A DNA stretch of 10,676 bases, taken from positions 1 to 10,676 of the forward strand of contig CAKZNJ010000040.1 in assembly GCA_937129505.1 (NCBI GenBank), read 5' to 3'. The position numbers were made by a program, and so were the translations under genes. Positions 6,417 to 10,676 of this stretch are shown one piece after another; the stretch's first letter is position 1; the number at the start of each line of letters is the position of its first letter. Under the pieces are notes generated by a model, which saw only the letters and a program-made list of their open reading frames with translations, searched no databases and was not told where the DNA came from. Source of the stretch: an uncultured Anaerolineae bacterium. GTDB lineage: Bacteria; Chloroflexota; Anaerolineae; Anaerolineales; UBA4823.

Positions 6417-7415
6417 ATGGATGTGTTTTTTGAAAGCGGCATCACGATGCTGGGCAGTATTCAAGCCTTGGGGCAGGGGCTGGTGTTGCCCATGAAAGCA
6501 GTCACCTTTTTGGGCAGCGAAGAATTTTTCCTCCTCATTTTGCCAGCCTTATATTGGTGTATCGACTCTGCGCTTGGCTTCCGCGTGGCGTTGATCTTGC
6601 TCATCGGCAACTCCCTAAACGGCGCATTGAAACTCATCTTTCACTCCCCGCGCCCCTATTGGGTCAGCACAGAAGTAAAAGCTTTTGCCGCCGAGACTTC
6701 TTTTGGCGCGCCTTCTGGCCACGCACAAATTGCTGCCGGTGTTTGGGGGATGATTGCCACAACCGTCCGCCGCGGTTGGGTATGGCTGCTCTGCTTGAGT
6801 CTGATCTTCCTCATCGGCTTCTCGCGCCTGTATTTAGGCGTTCATTTCCCGCATGATGTCATCTTCGGCTGGCTTTTTGGTGCAATTACTTTAGGCATTC
6901 TTTTATTGCTATGGAAGCCATTAGCTAACCTAATCGGCGAGCAAAGTTTAGGCAACCGCTTTTTGATCGCTCTGGGTGGCTCGTTCGTCCTGATTCTGGT
7001 TGAATTGGTTCCTTATCTGTGGTTGCGAGTGAACTTTACCCTGCCGCAAAGCTGGCTCGATTTTGCCATGGCAGGCGGAACAGCCGACCGCTTGCCCAAT
7101 CCAGTCTCATTGGAAGGAGCGTGGAGCAACGCCGGCGCCTTTTTCGGATTGATGGCTGGTTTTATTTGGTTGAGTCAGCGCGGCGGGATTGATGTCAGCG
7201 GCAAGCTAGGTCATCGTCTTGCCCGCTATGTGGTTGGCTTGCTTGGTGTGCTTTTAATTTGGCGTGGCTTGAGCGTCGTTTTTGGTTTACTCTCCTTCAA
7301 TGAACTGATCACCTATTTATTACGCTATCTGCGCTACGCCTTAACGGGCTTCTGGATTTCCGCCGCTGCACCGCTGCTATTCATCCGTTTGAAGTGGATG
7401 AATAGAGGGGCGTAA
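6417..7415 (+). CDS. PAP2-family membrane phosphatase
   Basis: A 332-residue integral membrane phosphatase of the PAP2 (phosphatidic acid phosphatase type 2) superfamily, acting on lipid phosphates or pyrophosphates at the outer face of the membrane. The three-part active-site signature is complete: K72-x6-R79-P80 (LKLIFHSPRPYW), P99-S100-G101-H102 (APSGHAQ) and S136-R137-x5-H143-x3-D147 (FSRLYLGVHFPHD), with H143 as the expected nucleophile. About eight hydrophobic helices are visible, more than the six of small PAP2 enzymes; the extra ones (about 235-330) form a C-terminal membrane extension of unknown role, found in larger family members. The start is supported by GGAGGG at 8 bases. Candidate roles include undecaprenyl pyrophosphate recycling or phospholipid turnover, and the sequence does not decide between them. 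It is transcribed alone and ends 10 bases from the convergent sensor gene. Confidence 0.92.
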   Translation: MDVFFESGITMLGSIQALGQGLVLPMKAVTFLGSEEFFLLILPALYWCIDSALGFRVALILLIGNSLNGALKLIFHSPRPYWVSTEVKAFAAETSFGAPSGHAQIAAGVWGMIATTVRRGWVWLLCLSLIFLIGFSRLYLGVHFPHDVIFGWLFGAITLGILLLLWKPLANLIGEQSLGNRFLIALGGSFVLILVELVPYLWLRVNFTLPQSWLDFAMAGGTADRLPNPVSLEGAWSNAGAFFGLMAGFIWLSQRGGIDVSGKLGHRLARYVVGLLGVLLIWRGLSVVFGLLSFNELITYLLRYLRYALTGFWISAAAPLLFIRLKWMNRGA

Positions 7416-7425
7416 TGAGCATCGC

Positions 7426-9843
7426 CTAATCTCGGGATTTCAGAGTCCCTCGCTTTTGAATCAAACGCAGGAACTTCTCGGTTAAGTCCGGATCAAATTG
7501 CGTACCCGCTAAGGAGCGGATAATCGCAGCAGCCTCCTCCACCGAGTAAGCTTTCCGATAGGGACGGTCAGAGATCAAAGCATCGAAGACATCAACGAGA
7601 GCGAACATACGCGCTGCTAGCGGGATATTCTCGCCGTTCATCCCCAATGGGTACCCCTGTCCATTCCACCATTCATGATGTAGATAGGGAATATCAAGCG
7701 AGTCTTTTAAGTACTCGATATCTTTCAACAATTCATAGGCAATAATCGGGTGGCGGCGCATGATCGTCCATTCCTGTTCATCTAATGGTCCCGGCTTATT
7801 GATTACCGAACTAGGGATGACCATTTTGCCAATGTCGTGCAACAAAGCCCCATAGCGCAAAGGTTGTAGTTCTTCTTCTTTGAAGCCCAATTGGCGAGCG
7901 AAACTCAGCATCAGCTCAACAACCCGATGGCTGTGGCCAGCGGTTTCCTGCTCATGAAATTCCAGCGCCCGCGCCCACCCCTGGATAGTCGCTTCGTATG
8001 CCACCGCTAAATTGACATTCGCCTCGGCTAACTTTACTTCAGTCTGTTTTTGGCGCTCTTGCTGACGCAATGCACGGATGCCGAACGAGATATCATCGCA
8101 CAATTCACGCAGCAGATCGATCTCCTCGGGATAGAAAGGCTTATCCTCGCTGTTGTACACAAACAAAGAGCCGAAGGTCTCATTTTCGAGAGACAGAGGA
8201 AAAACCATATAAGATCCGAGTTGAATAGCGGCTTTTTCAATTTCATTCGCCATGGCGGGCAGATTTTCTGAAGTGGCTGGGCTCTGGCGATTCGCATCTC
8301 CCCAATAGGGGCTTTTTTCAGACCGCATTTCCAGTTGGGTAAGGTCAATCAAATCGCTCAATAAGTGACTCAGCTCACCGCGAACGGCGACAGGGCGCAA
8401 CCCCTGGTTCTGTGAATCAACTGCTCCAATCCAGACCAAAGGATATTTCCCTACCGATGCCAAGATGTTACACATAGCTTGCAAGAGCTGCCCCTCATCT
8501 TTCGCCCGAACCAGCGCTTGGTTGCACTCACTCAAAGTGCGCAGTAGGCGATTTACGCGGCGCAGTTCAGCTTCGCTTTTTTCCAAAGCTACTTCTTTTT
8601 CCTTGTGTTCGCTCATATCTCGGGCGACTAGCATAACACGCCGCTCATCAACGGGGGACAACGCCGCAGAAAACCACTTTCTGCCATCGCCCAGCGGCAG
8701 TTCATATTCAATTTGACAGGGTTTTCTTTCTTGTAAGGCGCGTTGAATCGCTTGGCGGTGCAAGGCGGCTGTCTCTGGATCCAGAAATTCTTCTAACTTT
8801 TTTCCGATCAATTGGCGCGGTTTAGCAACCAACAGCTCAGGACGGGCAGACGGCATTTCCAGATAACGTCCCTCGCGATCAAAAACGATCACTGCGTCTG
8901 GCATGGCAGAGAAGAGAGCACGCAGCTCAGCGGTTCGGCGTTGCACTTGTCGGCGCAAGGTCACGCTCCACAAGGTGAGCAGAAGAATCAATGAGAGAAT
9001 GGACGTCATTCCAACGATGAGTCGCTGTTGCAAAGCAGGGCTAAGTGGGGGTCTTCCATACCAGCGGCTATCGATCACCCGATACTCAGAGGGTGAGATC
9101 AATTGAAATCCTTCCTCGACTGTGGCGAGCAAAGCGGTATTTCCCTTTAGCACGGCGCGATGAAATTGTCCCACATAGAACGGTTCGGACGAACGGAACT
9201 CATTATGGAGTCCATACTTGAGCAAAAAATACTCTGCGGGAGGTTTATCCATCATAAAAAGTAAGATCTCCCGCTGTTGAGCTGCTTGAATGATGGCTTC
9301 ATAACTGGGGTACTCGATCAACTGCTGAATGCCGTGTCCTTGCAAATAATGGATGGCATTGTCGCCGGCTTTCACTGCCACGCTAAAGCCCTTCAGGTCA
9401 GCAGAGTCCTGAATGCCGCTGATGTTGCGGCGAAAATAGACTGGCACTTCGATATCCGTGTAAGGCTCAGTAAAATCATAGAGTTTTGCCCGCTCCTCAT
9501 TGAAGAAGATCGTATCGATGACATCGTACTCGCCGTCTGCCATCCGTTGCAAGGCTACACCCCAATCCAATCCATCGATCTGAACCTTAATCCCGGTTTT
9601 TTCTTCCCACAGACGCCATTGATCAATCAGGATACCTTGCAAATTGCCGTTGGCATCTAAAAAGGCAAAAGGAGGATAGTTGTTGTCTATCACCACCCGG
9701 ATTGAAGTAAAGCCACGTGGATTGAACGGTCGCTGGGGAACACAAGAAAAAGTTGCGATTAATAAGAACAGCGCAAAAATCCCAATCATCTTTGATTGAG
9801 AGACGGTTATACGCGCATATAGGGTTCGGATGACCTTTGCCAT
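7426..9843 (-). CDS. Membrane sensor: SBP_bac_3 - PAS - GAF - HD-GYP c-di-GMP phosphodiesterase
   Basis: An 805-residue one-polypeptide sensor and effector. Order: N-terminal membrane anchor or signal (about 18-36); periplasmic family 3 solute-binding domain (about 47-264; RVVIDNNYPPFAFLDANGNLQGILID, FFNEERAKLYDFTEPY), which usually binds amino acids or similar small ligands; membrane helix (about 275-296); PAS (about 303-412); short coiled coil; GAF (about 437-592); coiled coil (about 592-616); HD-GYP domain (about 617-797). The HD-GYP residues are all present: HSHRV (637-641), the HD pair and lysine in LLHDIGK (667-673), RRHP with H698, HHE (722-724) with GYP (730-732), and DVFDAL...DRPYR (751-763). 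Hydrolysis of c-di-GMP is therefore expected. Binding of an external ligand would be relayed through PAS and GAF to turnover of the messenger. No GGDEF domain is present. The start at 9843 lacks a Shine-Dalgarno; an in-frame ATG at 9789 would remove most of the positive N-terminus. The gene lies immediately beside the putative replication origin and is transcribed away from it. Confidence 0.93.
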   Translation of the reverse strand: MAKVIRTLYARITVSQSKMIGIFALFLLIATFSCVPQRPFNPRGFTSIRVVIDNNYPPFAFLDANGNLQGILIDQWRLWEEKTGIKVQIDGLDWGVALQRMADGEYDVIDTIFFNEERAKLYDFTEPYTDIEVPVYFRRNISGIQDSADLKGFSVAVKAGDNAIHYLQGHGIQQLIEYPSYEAIIQAAQQREILLFMMDKPPAEYFLLKYGLHNEFRSSEPFYVGQFHRAVLKGNTALLATVEEGFQLISPSEYRVIDSRWYGRPPLSPALQQRLIVGMTSILSLILLLTLWSVTLRRQVQRRTAELRALFSAMPDAVIVFDREGRYLEMPSARPELLVAKPRQLIGKKLEEFLDPETAALHRQAIQRALQERKPCQIEYELPLGDGRKWFSAALSPVDERRVMLVARDMSEHKEKEVALEKSEAELRRVNRLLRTLSECNQALVRAKDEGQLLQAMCNILASVGKYPLVWIGAVDSQNQGLRPVAVRGELSHLLSDLIDLTQLEMRSEKSPYWGDANRQSPATSENLPAMANEIEKAAIQLGSYMVFPLSLENETFGSLFVYNSEDKPFYPEEIDLLRELCDDISFGIRALRQQERQKQTEVKLAEANVNLAVAYEATIQGWARALEFHEQETAGHSHRVVELMLSFARQLGFKEEELQPLRYGALLHDIGKMVIPSSVINKPGPLDEQEWTIMRRHPIIAYELLKDIEYLKDSLDIPYLHHEWWNGQGYPLGMNGENIPLAARMFALVDVFDALISDRPYRKAYSVEEAAAIIRSLAGTQFDPDLTEKFLRLIQKRGTLKSRD

Positions 9844-9913
9844 AATGGGGTGCTGACTATCAAAAAATATTCAGACAATAATGCTGATTTTATATCATTA
9901 TAACCCGCCTTGT

Positions 9914-9942
9914 ATTATAGAATTATTATCACTGGCTTACAA
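9914..9942 (-). promoter_or_regulatory. Promoter for the HD-GYP sensor gene
   Basis: On the minus strand TTGTAA (9942-9937) and a perfect TATAAT (9919-9914) are separated by 17 bases. A second TATAAT stands at 9902-9897 without a good -35 of its own. Transcription would start near 9907 and run leftward, with a leader of about 65 bases. The promoter lies at the edge of the A+T-rich part of the putative origin, so leftward transcription would add negative supercoiling behind it, in the origin. Confidence 0.65.
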
Positions 9943-9955
9943 TTGTGTCAGCAAG

Positions 9956-9994
9956 GGTTAACAAAAACAAAAGATGAAAATAGAATTGTTAACC
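9956..9994. repeat. Perfect inverted repeat with two GTTAAC cores
   Basis: Arms GGTTAACAA (9956-9964) and TTGTTAACC (9986-9994) are exact reverse complements with a 21-base spacer. Each arm contains the self-complementary GTTAAC, and the two centres are 30 bases apart, close to three helical turns. The repeat lies inside the A+T-rich part of the putative origin, so it may bind a protein dimer pair that bends or protects the unwinding region. Confidence 0.55.
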
Positions 9995-10016
9995 ATAATA
10001 CCTTTTCAATTAACTT
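9957..10016. other. A+T-rich candidate DNA unwinding element
   Basis: Only 13 of these 60 bases are G or C (78% A+T), in clear contrast to the surrounding genes. It ends next to TAG-TCG-TAG-TAG-AAC (10016-10030), a triplet run directly 5' of the DnaA box pair at 10032-10048. This order (A+T-rich DNA, TAG-type triplets, DnaA boxes) matches the described basal unwinding system with DnaA-trio elements. The A+T-rich zone continues leftward to about 9850. Confidence 0.6.
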
Positions 10017-10031
10017 AGTCGTAGTAGAACT

Positions 10032-10048
10032 TGTGGATATGTGGATAA
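10032..10048 (-). other. DnaA box pair next to the unwinding element
   Basis: Two boxes in minus orientation share one base: TGTGGATAT (10032-10040, one mismatch) and TGTGGATAA (10040-10048, perfect). This near-tandem pair beside the triplets is the expected loading platform for DnaA to spread into the A+T-rich region. Confidence 0.75.
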
Positions 10049-10109
10049 CTTCACCGAAGCGTTTAAGGGAGGCTATATACGAGGGAACAATCATTCGGCG
10101 GGACTACAT

Positions 10110-10130
10110 CTATGGTTGCCCCAACCGTAG
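10110..10130 (+). repeat. Nine-base-pair hairpin in the centre of the origin
   Basis: CTATGGTTG (10110-10118) pairs with CAACCGTAG (10122-10130) around a CCC loop, with one T-G wobble that is stable only when read as the plus strand. Two outer positions (T-G, A-T) extend it to 11. It is followed after 4 bases by a second hairpin at 10135-10152. Confidence 0.5.
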
Positions 10131-10131
10131 G

Positions 10132-10140
10132 TTATCCCCA
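10132..10140 (+). other. Near-consensus DnaA box merged with a hairpin arm
   Basis: TTATCCCCA differs from the consensus at one position (A to C at position 7). Its last six bases, TCCCCA (10135-10140), are also the left arm of a perfect 6-base inverted repeat with TGGGGA (10147-10152) and a 6-base loop. DnaA binding and hairpin formation would exclude each other here. Confidence 0.5.
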
Positions 10141-10176
10141 TGCACCTGGGGAGAAAAGAGGGAGAAAAAAGCTGGC

Positions 10177-10196
10177 TTATCCACAGGTTATTCACA
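10177..10196 (+). other. Tandem perfect DnaA boxes
   Basis: TTATCCACA (10177-10185) and TTATTCACA (10188-10196) are both exact consensus matches in the same orientation, with starts 11 bases apart, about one helical turn. Confidence 0.85.
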
Positions 10197-10287
10197 GGGG
10201 AAATATCTTGGGTTTGTTATCGGTAGTCTGCCAGATATGGGCATGTAACAACATGGAAAAGCCCCCTTTTTCCCCAATTATCATGTG

Positions 10288-10317
10288 TTTTCCACAGAAA
10301 TTCACAAGTTATCCACA
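10288..10317 (+). other. Right-hand DnaA box cluster
   Basis: Three same-orientation boxes start 10 and 11 bases apart: TTTTCCACA (10288-10296, one mismatch), AAATTCACA (10298-10306, two mismatches) and TTATCCACA (10309-10317, perfect). The regular helical phasing of weak and strong sites fits cooperative filling by DnaA from the perfect box. Confidence 0.75.
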
Positions 10318-10336
10318 ACCTAAATCTGGTTTAGGT
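10318..10336 (-). terminator. Hairpin at the end of the partial right-hand gene
   Basis: ACCTAAA (10318-10324) and TTTAGGT (10330-10336) form a perfect 7-base-pair stem with a 5-base loop. It begins on the last base of the stop codon of the minus-strand gene at 10336 and ends exactly at the last DnaA box. No U-tract follows. Its position suggests that it stops transcripts from entering the origin. Confidence 0.5.
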
Positions 10337-10676
10337 CACCAAACGCGCAGTGAAGCGATCAGCGCATCGAGCAAAGGGAGGCTGGGTAAAAAGGTTTCGG
10401 CCGGCGCAGCCGAAAGTTGCTCCTCGATCAGGGCGTAATACGCTGAGGGATCTAGGAGCTCCGGTGGGGCGTCATCAAATGTGTCCGGCAGAAGAGGGTG
10501 TGAGACGGGGAGAATCGCCGCCACGTACCACGCTTGGTCTGTGGTCAACCCTTGGTAGGTGTAAAACAAGCCGCTATTGACGACCGGGGAGACATCTTGG
10601 GCGTATTGGGTCAGGTAACGCACTCCAGAGCCATTTTTGAAATCAACGTAGCTCAGGTTTGCTTGAATTAAGGGGG
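10336..10676 (-). CDS. C-terminal part of an unrecognised protein (5' end outside window)
   Basis: An open frame enters from the right edge and ends with TGA at 10338-10336, giving about 113 residues. The visible part contains NLSYVDFKNGSGVRYLTQYA and then LFYTYQGLTTDQAWYVAAILPVSHPLLP, followed by an acidic, Pro/Ala/Leu-rich tail ending in LIASLRVW. The alternating aromatic and hydrophobic pattern (YVDFKNG, LFYTYQGL, AWYVAAILPV) suggests beta-strands of a small extracytoplasmic-type domain. I cannot name the family. The frame has no stop from the stop codon to the window edge, and codon use looks like that of neighbouring genes. A GTG at 10623 is in frame but is internal, since coding sequence continues upstream. 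The gene points toward the putative origin, which is head-on for a rightward fork. Confidence 0.75.
   Translation of the reverse strand, partial: PLIQANLSYVDFKNGSGVRYLTQYAQDVSPVVNSGLFYTYQGLTTDQAWYVAAILPVSHPLLPDTFDDAPPELLDPSAYYALIEEQLSAAPAETFLPSLPLLDALIASLRVW

Larger units (their letters stand above)
9956..10317. other. Putative chromosomal replication origin (oriC)
   Basis: This non-coding stretch has four exact matches to the DnaA box TTATNCACA: 10040-10048 (minus orientation), 10177-10185, 10188-10196 and 10309-10317 (all plus). One-mismatch boxes stand at 10032-10040 (minus), 10132-10140 and 10288-10296, and a weaker one at 10298-10306. Left of the first pair lies an A+T-rich stretch suited to unwinding, and the TAG triplets next to the pair are phased with it. 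Box spacings of 10-11 bases in the right clusters put them on one helical face, as needed for cooperative DnaA loading. The left boxes point opposite to the right ones. No iterons or replication initiator gene are seen, which favours a chromosomal over a plasmid origin. dnaA is not in the window, so it is either further right or elsewhere on the chromosome. Confidence 0.8.

Noticed and set aside
7408..7430. Terminator hairpin between the convergent PAP2 and HD-GYP genes
   Set aside because: Only a 4-base stem (GGCG/CGCC) with a 10-base loop and no U-tract; too weak to call.
9844..10335. Plasmid or phage origin instead of a chromosomal one
   Set aside because: No iterons, initiator, partition or mobility genes are seen, and all neighbours are housekeeping-like chromosomal genes; not excluded without the rest of the contig.
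9910..10438. Plus-strand open frames of 108-112 residues across the origin region
   Set aside because: They run through the DnaA boxes, lack Shine-Dalgarno sequences and give compositions typical of non-coding DNA.
1..10676. CRISPR arrays, insertion sequences, tRNA or rRNA genes, defence genes
   Set aside because: No regularly spaced repeats, transposase motifs, target-site duplications or cloverleaf sequences were found on reading either strand.

Overview
The window looks like ordinary chromosomal DNA of a free-living bacterium, most likely a member of the Chloroflexota (Anaerolineae-like). This placement is an inference. It rests on a secreted protease that carries a YLPLVIR segment, which I associate with exported Chloroflexota proteins, on a large periplasmic-sensing HD-GYP protein, and on moderate base composition. 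No marker gene (rRNA, tRNA, ribosomal protein) is present to confirm it.

Layout from left to right. Bases 1-1266 hold the end of a minus-strand ABC exporter operon (ATPase followed by an ABC-2 permease cut by the window edge). Bases 1267-1645 are a divergent intergenic region with promoter-like and operator-like sequences. Bases 1646-2551 (+) encode a cytoplasmic concanavalin-A-like/GH16-like protein that lacks the usual catalytic motif. It converges, 10 bases apart, on a secreted trypsin-like protease with a C-terminal beta-sandwich domain (2562-3986, -). Upstream of the protease on the same strand are an M20 metallopeptidase (4082-5200) and a PfkB-type sugar/nucleoside kinase (5197-6213), joined by an ATGA overlap and preceded by a strong-looking promoter. 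A divergent promoter drives a membrane PAP2 phosphatase (6417-7415, +). That gene converges on an 805-residue sensor that fuses a periplasmic solute-binding domain, PAS, GAF and a complete HD-GYP c-di-GMP phosphodiesterase domain (7426-9843, -).

The most important part is the roughly 490-base gap 9844-10335. It carries four perfect DnaA boxes and several near-perfect ones, a stretch with 78% A+T, TAG triplets phased next to a box pair, a perfect GTTAAC-centred inverted repeat, and two tandem hairpins. Together these look like a chromosomal replication origin (oriC). dnaA itself is not in view. On the right the origin is bounded by a hairpin that overlaps the stop codon of a partial minus-strand gene of unknown function (10336 to beyond the window end). 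Six of the eight genes to its left are on the minus strand, so they would be co-directional with a leftward fork.
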